Origin: Sulfurimonas sp. HSL3-2
GTDB taxonomy: Bacteria; Campylobacterota; Campylobacteria; Campylobacterales; Sulfurimonadaceae
Assembly: GCF_039645965.1 (NCBI RefSeq)
Contig: NZ_CP147917.1
Span: forward strand, 992,001 to 1,056,000
Length of the DNA stretch: 64,000 nucleotides
Direction of reading: 5' to 3'
The notes beneath the pieces were generated by a model. It did no database searches, was not told the DNA's origin, and was given only the letters and a program-made list of their open reading frames with translations. Below are positions 18,014 to 27,032 of this stretch, one piece after another (position 1 is the stretch's first letter; every line of letters starts with the position of its first letter). The position numbers and the translations under genes were made by a program.

Positions 18014-19255
18014 ATGCTTGAGCTCGACTTGATCATCTCATATACTTTGATGGTGCTTCTGTTCGTAAGACAGGTAAGTATTTTAAAACGACCAAACAAG
18101 ATCAACTATGCACCGCTTATGCTCTCCATCGGTGCACTCTCTGCAACTATCCATCTTATACTTTATATTGACTCAAATACCGTTGTCTTAGTCCTAAAAG
18201 ACTCTTTAGCCGTGATCGTCATAGCCCTTACTCTCTTTGTTATCATGAACATACTCCATCAGGCACAGAAAAATGCAGACGAGCAGCTGCAAAGAGAGTT
18301 CTCTTCATCTTTATCATCAAAGATATCCCAAATGGAGAGCTATATTGCTTTACTTGAAAGTAAGATAGCTTCTATGCATGACGACGAACAGCAGTCCCTT
18401 TTTGAGATAAGAGAGCAGATAAAAAAAGATATCTCGTCACTTAAAGTGATCCAGACAAATCAGGAAAGGTTTATAGGACAGTTCGAGACTATGATGCAGC
18501 AGCAGTCAAAAGTGATGCACAGCGTCGATAAGTTTACATCTGTCCAGCTTCCTGAACTGGACGATATCATGCATTCTCATATCGATATGCTGCGTGTGTC
18601 CGAACAAGACCACTACAATCGCATTAAAAAAGCATTTGACAGTGCAGATGCAGTCAGATGCGATATAAAAGACGAGATGGATGAAGTAAAAGAGGATATC
18701 AAGTCCATTAAAGATATATCTAACGAGATATCCTCTTCGATCGTTGAAAAGACTCTTTTAGAGCTCTCAGCCGTTACGTTAGAGTTTGAAAAACAGTTAA
18801 ACCATTTGCGTGCTCAGACAGAAGGTGTCTCTACATCACTTTTTGAAGGTGAGAACATACTCGATTCTATGCGTAAACAGAGTGAAATGGTGATGAAACA
18901 GATAGTCCTTTCATCAAACAACATGAAGACCTTAGAGGAACATAGCCGAAGTCTTGGCAATATATACAACCCTATAAAAGAGCTGATCGGCGATATAGAA
19001 GCTATAAAGGTCGATTATAAAAATGCGTATAAAGACCTGAGTGATCTGGCAACCTCTCTTAGTAAGAGTGAAAAAGAGCAGATCGAAGTGATGAAAGACA
19101 GAGTAGACGAACTGAGTGCAAAACTTATAGAGAAGATAGATATCTCTTTGGAGAGACTTCAAAGCCATTACCATTTAGCTTCAAAAGAGGTCACTAGTAC
19201 AGTTTCAGAACTTGCAAAGAAAGCAAAGTTCCAAAGCGGTTACGAGATAAAGTAA
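18014..19255 (+). CDS. Membrane-anchored long coiled-coil protein
   Basis: 413 aa. Three N-terminal helices (about 5-20, 32-50 and 58-80) are followed by more than 300 residues of heptad-rich coiled coil (LESKIASMHDDEQQSLFEIREQIKKDISSLK and onwards), with no enzymatic motif. The architecture resembles MCP-like or RmuC-like scaffolds but lacks the MCP hairpin signature. It sits 19 bp before a c-di-GMP enzyme and is probably co-transcribed with it. No function is assigned. Confidence 0.65.
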   Translation: MLELDLIISYTLMVLLFVRQVSILKRPNKINYAPLMLSIGALSATIHLILYIDSNTVVLVLKDSLAVIVIALTLFVIMNILHQAQKNADEQLQREFSSSLSSKISQMESYIALLESKIASMHDDEQQSLFEIREQIKKDISSLKVIQTNQERFIGQFETMMQQQSKVMHSVDKFTSVQLPELDDIMHSHIDMLRVSEQDHYNRIKKAFDSADAVRCDIKDEMDEVKEDIKSIKDISNEISSSIVEKTLLELSAVTLEFEKQLNHLRAQTEGVSTSLFEGENILDSMRKQSEMVMKQIVLSSNNMKTLEEHSRSLGNIYNPIKELIGDIEAIKVDYKNAYKDLSDLATSLSKSEKEQIEVMKDRVDELSAKLIEKIDISLERLQSHYHLASKEVTSTVSELAKKAKFQSGYEIK

Positions 19256-19274
19256 GAGTGAAGGGCAGTGCGAG

Positions 19275-22094
19275 ATGATTAGCAAAAGCAAAAATCAGGA
19301 AGAGATGAATACAAAGATTTGTGAAAGTGGTCATAAATTGGGACTGTTTATCGAATTTGCACCTTTTTCAATGGCTATGTTAGACAAAGATATGAACTAT
19401 CTCGCGGTAAGTAAAAACTGGATCAAAGAGTACCATCTTGAAGGAAAAGAACTTATAGGAAAGTCTCATTACGATCTTTTTTCAGATATGCCCGAAAGTT
19501 GGAAAGAAGCACACAGTCTTAGTCTGCAAGGGGAATATATACAAGAAGAGAACGGTTTCTTCCAAAATATCAGTGACGAGAGCAAATGGATAGTCTGGAA
19601 GATCCGTCCATGGTATACTAAAGATGACGTCATCGGTGGGATCATCATCCTTTCAGAGGATATGACAGAGCAAAAAAAGATAGAAGATAGATATCATACT
19701 TTATTCAATAAAACGGGAACATGTGCGGCAATAATAGAACCTGACGGTACTTTTTCCCTCGTTAATCAGACATTCGCAGACCTTGCAGAGAGTACTGTCG
19801 AAGATTTTACCGGAAGTTCATTTATTGACCTGGTTGATGATGTCGATAAAGAGAGGGTAGTCGGATATCACAAGAAAAGATTGAACTCCCAAGTAGTCCC
19901 CGAACATTATGAACTGAATTTTGTCACGACAAAGGGTAAGAAGGGGGTAGCTCTTGTTAATGCGGTTTTTTTACCGGAAACTATGCAGACACTGGTGTCG
20001 ATCATCGATATCACGGACCGTAAACATATCGAGTCTGAGTTGATAGCGCGTGAAAAAGAGTTGACGGCTGTCATAGACAATATCCCGATGATGATCTTTC
20101 TTAAAGATGCAAAGGATCTGCGATATATTCGCTTTAACAATGCCGGTGAAAAGCTTACCGGGATAAGTAAAGATGCACTGTTTGGAAAAAGCGATTATGA
20201 CTTTTTTCCAAAAGAGGAAGCTGATTTTTTTACTTCTCGCGACAGAGAGGTCTTGGATGAAAAGACAGTTTTGGATATTCCTGAAGAACCTATACATACA
20301 CACGAGGGCGAACGTATACTGCATACTAAAAAAGTAGCTATTTTAGATGAGAACGGAGAGGCAAAATACCTTTTAGGTATCTCTGAAGATATCACCGAGC
20401 GAAAACAAAAAGAGAACCAGCTTCTTCAGTCGTACAAAGTCATTGAAAATTTGGCCGAAGGTATCATCATTACGGATGCAAAAGCCAACATCTTGTCCGT
20501 AAACCCTGCATTTAGCGAGATAACAGGTTACAGTAAAGAAGAAGCCATCGGTCAAAATACAAGGCTTCTAAAATCAGGCAGACATGAGTATGAGTTTTAT
20601 ACAAACATGTGGAAGACATTACTGCAAGGCGATAAATGGCAGGGTGAGATCTGGAACAAACGAAAAAACGGTCAACTGTTCCCTGAGTGGCTTTCGATAA
20701 GCAGCATTAAAAATGAGCGTAACAAGATAGTAAATTATATCTGTGTCTTCGCAGATATATCAAATATCAAAAAGACGGAGGATGAGCTTCGTTTCTTGGC
20801 ACATTACGATACATTGACAGAACTGCCTAACCGTCTGCTCTTGACCGAACGTTTGGAACATTCACTCGAACGCGCTCATAGAAAGCGCGAAAATGTTGCA
20901 GTCTTATATCTGGATATCGACAGGTTTAAAGAGATAAACGACAGTCTTGGACATCCATACGGTGATCTGCTCCTGCAAAAAGTCGCTAAAAAGATAGAAG
21001 ACCTGCTAAGAGAAGAAGATACCATCGCACGTGTGAGCGGTGATGAGTTCGTTATGATCATAGAAGATGTAAAATCACCAAATGACGCCGCAATAGTCGC
21101 GCAAAAGATCTTGGTCGAACTCAATGATCCTATGACGTTAAATGAGCATGAAGTGACCATAACGGTGAGTATGGGTGTGGCCGTCAGTCCGATGGATGGT
21201 ACTGATGCTGTCACTCTGCTAAAAAATGCAGATACGGCACTCTACCGTGCAAAAGATCTCGGGAGAAACAGTTTTGAGTTCTTTTCTGCTGATATGGCGA
21301 CTTCCAGTTTTGAACTTCTTTATCTGCACAGCGCTTTGCATAACGCTTTGAAAAACGATGAGTTTGTAGTCTATTATCAGCCTCAGTTTGAGATGCAAAC
21401 GGGTGAGCTTCTAGGAGCAGAAGCACTTGTGAGATGGAACAGTCATGAGATGGGTTTAGTCCCGCCGGGCAGATTTATTCCTTTAGCTGAAGACACTGGG
21501 CTTATCGTTGCTTTAGGTGAGTGGATATTGCGACAGGCGTGTTTTCAGATGAAAAAATGGCTGGATGCGGGAATGCCGTTAAAATATATAGCAGTAAATG
21601 TTTCAGGACGTCAGCTATCCCGTGATAATATAGTTGAAACTCTTAGAAAAGCGCTAAGTGACGCCCAGCTTGATGCAAAATATATTGAGATAGAGATCAC
21701 CGAGAGCGTCATCATGAAAGATGAACTTTATATCGATCTCTTGAACAGTCTTAAAGAGTTAGGCGTACGTCTTTCTATTGACGATTTTGGAACAGGATAC
21801 TCCTCTTTGTCACGTCTAAAGCATATGCCGATAGATAAACTGAAGATCGACCAGTCTTTTGTCAGCGGAATACCGTTTGACAAAGATGATATGAATATAA
21901 CACAAGCGATCATAGGTCTGGCGGACAGCTTGGAACTGGATGTTATTGCCGAGGGTGTCGAGACAAAAGAACAGGCAGAGTTCCTTATAAAAGAGGGTTG
22001 TGCAAAAGTTCAGGGATATCTTTACAGCTTACCGTTAACGGTAGTTGATTTAGAGGAGTGGATGAGTAAAAACACTCATAAAAAGATATTTTAG
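19275..22094 (+). CDS. Multi-PAS GGDEF-EAL c-di-GMP protein
   Basis: 939 aa and no membrane helix. Four PAS/PAC modules can be seen (about 25-130, 140-250, 262-375 and 388-500, each with DITERK-type C-caps). A GGDEF domain follows (about 508-665) with its signature as SGDEF (RVSGDEFVMI), then an EAL domain (about 685-930) with AEALVRW, NVSGRQL, ITESV, DDFGTGYSSL, KIDQSFV and AEGVET all present. It likely hydrolyses c-di-GMP. The cyclase half may still be active, because SGDEF is tolerated in some enzymes. It is cytoplasmic and senses internal redox or ligand cues through PAS. Confidence 0.9.
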   Translation: MISKSKNQEEMNTKICESGHKLGLFIEFAPFSMAMLDKDMNYLAVSKNWIKEYHLEGKELIGKSHYDLFSDMPESWKEAHSLSLQGEYIQEENGFFQNISDESKWIVWKIRPWYTKDDVIGGIIILSEDMTEQKKIEDRYHTLFNKTGTCAAIIEPDGTFSLVNQTFADLAESTVEDFTGSSFIDLVDDVDKERVVGYHKKRLNSQVVPEHYELNFVTTKGKKGVALVNAVFLPETMQTLVSIIDITDRKHIESELIAREKELTAVIDNIPMMIFLKDAKDLRYIRFNNAGEKLTGISKDALFGKSDYDFFPKEEADFFTSRDREVLDEKTVLDIPEEPIHTHEGERILHTKKVAILDENGEAKYLLGISEDITERKQKENQLLQSYKVIENLAEGIIITDAKANILSVNPAFSEITGYSKEEAIGQNTRLLKSGRHEYEFYTNMWKTLLQGDKWQGEIWNKRKNGQLFPEWLSISSIKNERNKIVNYICVFADISNIKKTEDELRFLAHYDTLTELPNRLLLTERLEHSLERAHRKRENVAVLYLDIDRFKEINDSLGHPYGDLLLQKVAKKIEDLLREEDTIARVSGDEFVMIIEDVKSPNDAAIVAQKILVELNDPMTLNEHEVTITVSMGVAVSPMDGTDAVTLLKNADTALYRAKDLGRNSFEFFSADMATSSFELLYLHSALHNALKNDEFVVYYQPQFEMQTGELLGAEALVRWNSHEMGLVPPGRFIPLAEDTGLIVALGEWILRQACFQMKKWLDAGMPLKYIAVNVSGRQLSRDNIVETLRKALSDAQLDAKYIEIEITESVIMKDELYIDLLNSLKELGVRLSIDDFGTGYSSLSRLKHMPIDKLKIDQSFVSGIPFDKDDMNITQAIIGLADSLELDVIAEGVETKEQAEFLIKEGCAKVQGYLYSLPLTVVDLEEWMSKNTHKKIF

Positions 22095-22098
22095 ATCT

Positions 22099-22122
22099 GT
22101 AGCTATATAATCATATAGCTAC
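22099..22122. terminator. Convergent hairpin terminator
   Basis: GTAGCTATAT (22099-22108) and ATATAGCTAC (22113-22122) form a perfect 10-bp stem with a 4-nt loop, between the stop codons of two convergent genes. T-tracts are weak on both sides. Confidence 0.6.
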
Positions 22123-22130
22123 GATGTAGT

Positions 22131-25100
22131 TTATTCCTTTTTTTCGCCTGAGCTTTCAAGATCACTGTAACGTCTAAATATCTCATGTGCGTGAGCAGTA
22201 GCTACTTCTAGGAATGCTTCTGCATCTATGCTGTTTGCTTTTTCGACCATGCTGAACCTGGTCTCATTATACATATAGTTTTTGACTGGTATCCTTGGAC
22301 CTTTATAGTCAAGTCTCATAGGGTTTTTACCCTCGTCTTTAAGAGTAGGGTTATATCTAAAAGTAGGCCAGAGTCCGCAGTCTACTGCCAGTTTTTGCTG
22401 TTTCATCCCATCTTTGAGATCATATCCGTGAGCGATGCAGTGAGAGTACGCAATGATGATCGACGGTCCGTCATATTTCTCAGCTTCTGCAAAGGCTTTT
22501 ACTGTCTGAGAATAACTTGCTCCCATAGCCACACGTGCGACATAGACATTCTCATAACTCATAGCCATCAAAGCCAGATCTTTTGCCAGAGCGGGTTTAC
22601 CGCCTGCTGCAAACTTGGCGACTGCACCAGTAGGAGTCGCTTTTGACTGCTGTCCGCCCGTGTTTGAATACACTTGCGTATCAAGTACAAGGATATTTAC
22701 GTTCTTTCCGCTTGCCAGTACATGGTCAAGTCCGCCGTAACCTATATCATAAGCCCAGCCGTCACCGCCTATGATCCATACGGATTTTTTCACGAGATAA
22801 TCTGCCAGAGACAAGAGGCTTTTAGCATCTTCATTCTCTAGTTTATGGAGTTTCTCTTTTAGCTCTTTTACACGTTCTCTTTGTGCGAAGATCTCCTCTT
22901 CCTCTTCTTGAGGCGCGTTAAGGATAGCATCGCTAAACTCTTGTCCGAGTTTGTCTGAAAGTTTTTCGACCAGCTCTTTTGCCTGTACCGCATGTTTGTC
23001 TATGGTCAGTCTAAATCCGACCCCAAACTCTGCATTGTCCTCAAAAAGTGAGTTAGACCATGCCGGTCCAAGCCCGTTTTCGTTCTTTGCCCAAGGAGTG
23101 GTCGGAAGGTTTCCGCCGTAAATGGATGAACATCCCGTCGCATTGGCGACTATCATCCTATCGCCAAACAGCTGAGTCGCTAACTTGATGTATGGAGTCT
23201 CCCCACATCCCGGACATGCACCGGAGAACTCAAAAAGAGGCTGTAGAAACTGGCTGTCTTTTACTTTAGAGTGGTCGAGTTTCGCTCTGTCATACTCAGG
23301 AATAGTCAAAAAATAATCCCAGTTTTTTATGCCCTCTTCGAGCAGTTCTTCTATCGGAGTCATGTTGATAGCTTTGAGTTCAGGCTCCTGCTTGTTTATA
23401 CCTATGCACACTTCAGTACACAAAGCACACCCAGTACAGTCTTCCACGGCTACTTGGATGGTAAACCTCTCGTTCTCACCGAAGTTCCTTCCTTTTGCCT
23501 CTATGCTTTTAAAAGATTCGGGTGCGTCTTTTAAAAAGCTTTCATCGACTATTTTTGAGCGTATGACAGCGTGAGGACAGACCAGGACACATTCGTTACA
23601 CTGAACACAGGTGCTAGGGTCCCATAGGGGGACATCAAGAGCGATGTTTCTTTTCTCATACTGGGTAGTCGCACTCGGCCAGGTACCGTCTGCCGGCATC
23701 ATACTCACAGGTATCTCATCACCTTTACCCTCTATGATATTTGCCGTAACGTCAGCTATAAATTTGCTGAACTTTCCTTTTATAGGAGGCTGCAGCGAGC
23801 GTGTACTGGTCGGTTCTTTTGGAAGTTCTACTTTATGAAGATGCGCAAGAGCACTATCGACGGCATCAAAGTTGAGTTTGACTATCTCGTCACTTTTCTT
23901 GCCGTAGCTCTTCTGTATATATTTTTTTATCTGTTTTATCGCTTCTTCACGCTCCAAGATGCCAGATATAGCAAAAAAACATGTCTGCATAACGGTGTTG
24001 ATGCGTCTGCCCATACCGCTCTCTTTAGCGACTCTATAAGCATCGACTACATAAAACTCTATCTCTTTTTCTATCATCTCCTCTTGGATCGACTTTGGAA
24101 GATGCTTCCATACATCTTTTTCATCAAACGGAGAGTTCAGTAAAAAGATGGCTTTGTGCTTTGCATGCTGCAGGATGTCGAACTTCTCCATAAAGACGCT
24201 TTGGTGACACGCTACAAAGTCGGCTTTGTCTATAAGATAGGTCGAGTGTATAGGTGAGGGACCAAAACGCAGGTGTGACGTCGTCATAGAACCCGATTTT
24301 TTAGAGTCATAGACAAAATAGCCTTGAGCATAGTTTGGAGTCTGCGTTCCTATGATCTTGATCGAGTTTTTATTTGCTCCGACCGTACCGTCTGAGCCCA
24401 GACCGAAAAAGATCGCTTCAAAGGTGTCTTTTTTCGGCAGTGCGAAGTCATGGTCGTATGAAAGGGATGTATGTGTGATGTCATCGTTTATACCGATGGT
24501 GAAATGAATCTTTGGAGACTCTTTTTTGAGTTCGTCATAGATCGCTTTTATCATGGCAGGAGTAAACTCTTTGGATGAGAGTCCATATCTGCCGCCTATG
24601 ATAAACGGAGTATCAAACTCAAGAGAGCCATCCTCTTTCGCTTCGCTAAAAGCGCTTACGACATCAAGATAAAGCGGTTCTCCGACTGAGCCTGCTTCTT
24701 TCGTTCTGTCTAAAACTGCGATAGATTTGACGGTTTTTGGCAGTGAAGAGATAAAATACTTGATGGAAAACGGGCGGTACAGTCTTACTTTGAGCACACC
24801 CACTTTTTCACCCTGAGTGTTTAGGTACTCTACCGTCTCATGAACAGCTTCGGCACCAGAACCCATGATAATGATGATACGCTGGGCATCACTCGCACCC
24901 ACATAGTCAAAAAGATGGTAACTTCTCCCGGTCAGCGAGGCAAACTTATTCATACACTCCTGTACTATATCGGGAGTGTTTAGATAGTAGCTGTTGACGC
25001 TTTCTCTACCTTGAAAGTAGACATCCGGGTTTTGTGATGTTCCTCTTATGAAAGGGTTGTCCGGAGTAAGTGCCCGTCTTCTGTGTGCACTGACAAGTTC

Positions 25101-25691
25101 GTCGTCTATCATTGTCCTCATCGTCGTTTCATCAAGCAGATCGATCTTGTCTACCTCATGTGAAGTCCTGAAACCGTCAAAGAAGTGTAAAAAGGGGATG
25201 CGTGACTCCAATGTAGCAGCTTGGGAGATAAGTGTCATGTCATGCGCTTCCTGCACCGAGTTTGAACAGAGCATCGCAAATCCTGATTGACGGACACTCA
25301 TTACGTCGCTATGGTCACCAAAGATAGAAAGTGCCTGAGCGGCGATAGAACGTGCCGCTATATGAAATACGGTAGGCGTGAGCTCGCCAGCGATCTTATA
25401 CATGTTAGGAAGCATCAGCAGTAAGCCCTGTGAGGCAGTAAATGTCGTGGTCAGCGCTCCGCTTTGAAGTGCGCCGTGGATGGCACCGCTGGCTCCTCCT
25501 TCGCTTTGCATCTCCGTGACATCGGGTATGGTACCAAAGACATTTCTCTCCTGGTGTGTTGCATAGATATCACACAGTTCACCCATCACAGAAGCAGGCG
25601 TGATAGGGTATATGGCTATGATCTCATTTATCTTATAGGCAACACGTGCCACCGCTTCATTCGCATCTATCGTATCTGTTTGATGTTTCAT
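22131..25691 (-). CDS. nifJ: Pyruvate:ferredoxin/flavodoxin oxidoreductase
   Basis: 1186 aa, the full length of the fused homodimeric PFOR. It oxidises pyruvate to acetyl-CoA and CO2 and reduces ferredoxin or flavodoxin. From the N terminus: a pyrophosphate/pyrimidine domain (YPITPASVMGE, GGASGAIHGALQSGA), two [4Fe-4S] motifs (CVQCNECVLVCPHAV, CTGCALCTEVC), then the TPP-binding domain (CPGCGETPY, GDGWAYDIGYGGLDHV, QVYSNTGGQQSKATPTG). It is transcribed alone on the minus strand. It would supply low-potential electrons that the HgdB-type system could use, although that link is inference. A palindrome copy lies 10 bp upstream of its start. Confidence 0.95.
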   Translation of the reverse strand: MKHQTDTIDANEAVARVAYKINEIIAIYPITPASVMGELCDIYATHQERNVFGTIPDVTEMQSEGGASGAIHGALQSGALTTTFTASQGLLLMLPNMYKIAGELTPTVFHIAARSIAAQALSIFGDHSDVMSVRQSGFAMLCSNSVQEAHDMTLISQAATLESRIPFLHFFDGFRTSHEVDKIDLLDETTMRTMIDDELVSAHRRRALTPDNPFIRGTSQNPDVYFQGRESVNSYYLNTPDIVQECMNKFASLTGRSYHLFDYVGASDAQRIIIIMGSGAEAVHETVEYLNTQGEKVGVLKVRLYRPFSIKYFISSLPKTVKSIAVLDRTKEAGSVGEPLYLDVVSAFSEAKEDGSLEFDTPFIIGGRYGLSSKEFTPAMIKAIYDELKKESPKIHFTIGINDDITHTSLSYDHDFALPKKDTFEAIFFGLGSDGTVGANKNSIKIIGTQTPNYAQGYFVYDSKKSGSMTTSHLRFGPSPIHSTYLIDKADFVACHQSVFMEKFDILQHAKHKAIFLLNSPFDEKDVWKHLPKSIQEEMIEKEIEFYVVDAYRVAKESGMGRRINTVMQTCFFAISGILEREEAIKQIKKYIQKSYGKKSDEIVKLNFDAVDSALAHLHKVELPKEPTSTRSLQPPIKGKFSKFIADVTANIIEGKGDEIPVSMMPADGTWPSATTQYEKRNIALDVPLWDPSTCVQCNECVLVCPHAVIRSKIVDESFLKDAPESFKSIEAKGRNFGENERFTIQVAVEDCTGCALCTEVCIGINKQEPELKAINMTPIEELLEEGIKNWDYFLTIPEYDRAKLDHSKVKDSQFLQPLFEFSGACPGCGETPYIKLATQLFGDRMIVANATGCSSIYGGNLPTTPWAKNENGLGPAWSNSLFEDNAEFGVGFRLTIDKHAVQAKELVEKLSDKLGQEFSDAILNAPQEEEEEIFAQRERVKELKEKLHKLENEDAKSLLSLADYLVKKSVWIIGGDGWAYDIGYGGLDHVLASGKNVNILVLDTQVYSNTGGQQSKATPTGAVAKFAAGGKPALAKDLALMAMSYENVYVARVAMGASYSQTVKAFAEAEKYDGPSIIIAYSHCIAHGYDLKDGMKQQKLAVDCGLWPTFRYNPTLKDEGKNPMRLDYKGPRIPVKNYMYNETRFSMVEKANSIDAEAFLEVATAHAHEIFRRYSDLESSGEKKE

Positions 25692-25700
25692 TGTAAATCC

Positions 25701-25712
25701 CTTACATGTAAG
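25701..25712. repeat. Iterated palindrome CTTACATGTAAG (intergenic, upstream of nifJ)
   Basis: A perfect copy 10 bp before the nifJ ATG. In this position it could also affect translation or act as an operator. Confidence 0.8.
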
Positions 25713-25848
25713 CGTCTTAAATATATTCTATCTCAAAATTAGGAAATAGAGTATACGTTGTATGGATTTTTTTAAAATTTTTATTGTTCTATTTCATTTA
25801 AATCTATGATAGAATAGGTCATTTTGAGTTTAAAATGAGAGTTTCAGA

Positions 25849-26388
25849 TTGCATATCAGACATAAATTTTTAAAAGACCGGCCTCTTACATGTAAGAGGA
25901 TCCTTATCATCGGAACGTTCAATCCCGATGTGGAGTGCAACGATGCCGAGTTCTTCTACGGCAGGGTAAAAAACTTCTTTTGGGTGCTTTTGCCTGCAAT
26001 GTTCGATGAAAAAAGTATAAAGGGCGATGTGGAGTCACAAAAAAAGTTTTTATCTGAACACGACATAGAACTCACAGACCTGATACTCTCCGCCGAAATG
26101 GATAAAAAAGATATCTGCAACTACGGTGACGATAAACTCCAAAACGTCATACAGTACAACACGGACAATATATTGCGATATTTAGAGCAGGGCAGAACAA
26201 AAGAAGTCTACTTCACCAGAAAGTCGTTTGATAAAAGCGTGGCATGTATAAAAAACGAGATAGGGAAGATAAAAGAGTACTGCGACAAGAATGGCATAAA
26301 GTTCAGATTTCTCCCGACTCCATCACGGTTTTATAATGAGAAGAAGTTGGAGGAGTGGAGAGAGTACTTTGATACAAAAGACAGATAA
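25849..26388 (+). CDS. Uracil/hypoxanthine-DNA-glycosylase-fold protein
   Basis: 179 aa. LIIGTFNPDV followed by FFYGRVKNFFWVLLPAMF matches the first active-site motif and the YG-x-N-x-FW loop of the UDG-like superfamily (mismatch or hypoxanthine glycosylases). The distal motif is less clear (LPTPSRFYNEKK, where many have LPSxS). The start is TTG 25849; the ribosome site is weak, so the start is uncertain. The second perfect palindrome copy lies in its first codons (18-bp extended palindrome, 25882-25899). Confidence 0.6.
   Translation: MHIRHKFLKDRPLTCKRILIIGTFNPDVECNDAEFFYGRVKNFFWVLLPAMFDEKSIKGDVESQKKFLSEHDIELTDLILSAEMDKKDICNYGDDKLQNVIQYNTDNILRYLEQGRTKEVYFTRKSFDKSVACIKNEIGKIKEYCDKNGIKFRFLPTPSRFYNEKKLEEWREYFDTKDR
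25885..25896. repeat. Iterated palindrome CTTACATGTAAG (intragenic)
   Basis: Symmetry extends to CCTCTTACATGTAAGAGG (25882-25899), the longest single-copy arm extension in the window. Confidence 0.8.
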
Positions 26389-26400
26389 GGAGGTTAAAAT

Positions 26401-26970
26401 ATGCAACAGTTTTTAAAAGAGAGCGCATTAGTGGATTTTTCTCATCCTGATATCCAAGCTTTGGCACATACTTTGGCAGAGGGTCTGACTTCGGATGAAG
26501 AGATCGCTAAACGATGCTTCTTACATGTAAGAGATAAGATACGCCACAGCGGGGATGCTAAGGATGATATCACTACATATAAAGCAAGCGATGTCTTAAA
26601 GTACAAGACGGGATGGTGCTATGCAAAGAGCATCCTGCTTGCTGCACTTTTACGTGCGAACGGTATCCCTGCGGGATTTTGCTATCAAAGACTTTCATGT
26701 TCTGAGTACGAGCAAGATGTGTACTGCCTGCATGGACTGAATGCCGTGTATCTAAAAGAATACGGTTGGTACCGCATAGATGCCAGAGGCAATAAAGAAG
26801 GTGTGGACGCTCAGTTTATGCCTCCTTATGAAAAGCTGGCTTTTGAGCTGCAAGAGGGTGAGACAGATCTGCCAGATATCTACGACGAACCTTTGAATGT
26901 AGTCGTAGAGGCTCTTAAAAAGAACAAGACCTATGATGAGATGATCCACCACTTCCCTGATATTAAATGA
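26401..26970 (+). CDS. Transglutaminase-like cysteine-protease-fold protein
   Basis: 189 aa with a complete Cys-His-Asp triad: C73 in TGWCYAKSILLAALLRANGIPAGFCYQ, H111 in YCLHGLNAVY and D127 in WYRIDARGN. This is the core of the transglutaminase-like superfamily. It has no signal peptide, so it is probably cytoplasmic. An AAGGAGG site precedes the ATG. The substrate is unknown. It follows the UDG-fold gene by 12 bp. Confidence 0.8.
   Translation: MQQFLKESALVDFSHPDIQALAHTLAEGLTSDEEIAKRCFLHVRDKIRHSGDAKDDITTYKASDVLKYKTGWCYAKSILLAALLRANGIPAGFCYQRLSCSEYEQDVYCLHGLNAVYLKEYGWYRIDARGNKEGVDAQFMPPYEKLAFELQEGETDLPDIYDEPLNVVVEALKKNKTYDEMIHHFPDIK
26520..26531. repeat. Iterated palindrome CTTACATGTAAG (intragenic)
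   Basis: Encodes the LHVR stretch of the transglutaminase-like protein (FLHVRDKI). It is the third perfect copy within 1 kb. Confidence 0.8.
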
Positions 26971-26991
26971 GTTTGGTAATCCTTTATATTG

Positions 26992-27000
26992 TGATAAAAT
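26992..27000 (+). promoter_or_regulatory. Extended -10 promoter (TGATAAAAT)
   Basis: TG-A-TAAAAT ends 32 bp before the ATG at 27033 and is identical to the box at 17982. Confidence 0.5.
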
Positions 27001-27032
27001 AGGTCTATCTTTTTTTGTGATTGAGGATGACG

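Noticed and set aside
22131-25691. Part of a nitrogen-fixation cluster
   Set aside because: PFOR is common in anaerobic carbon metabolism; no nif structural genes occur in the window.
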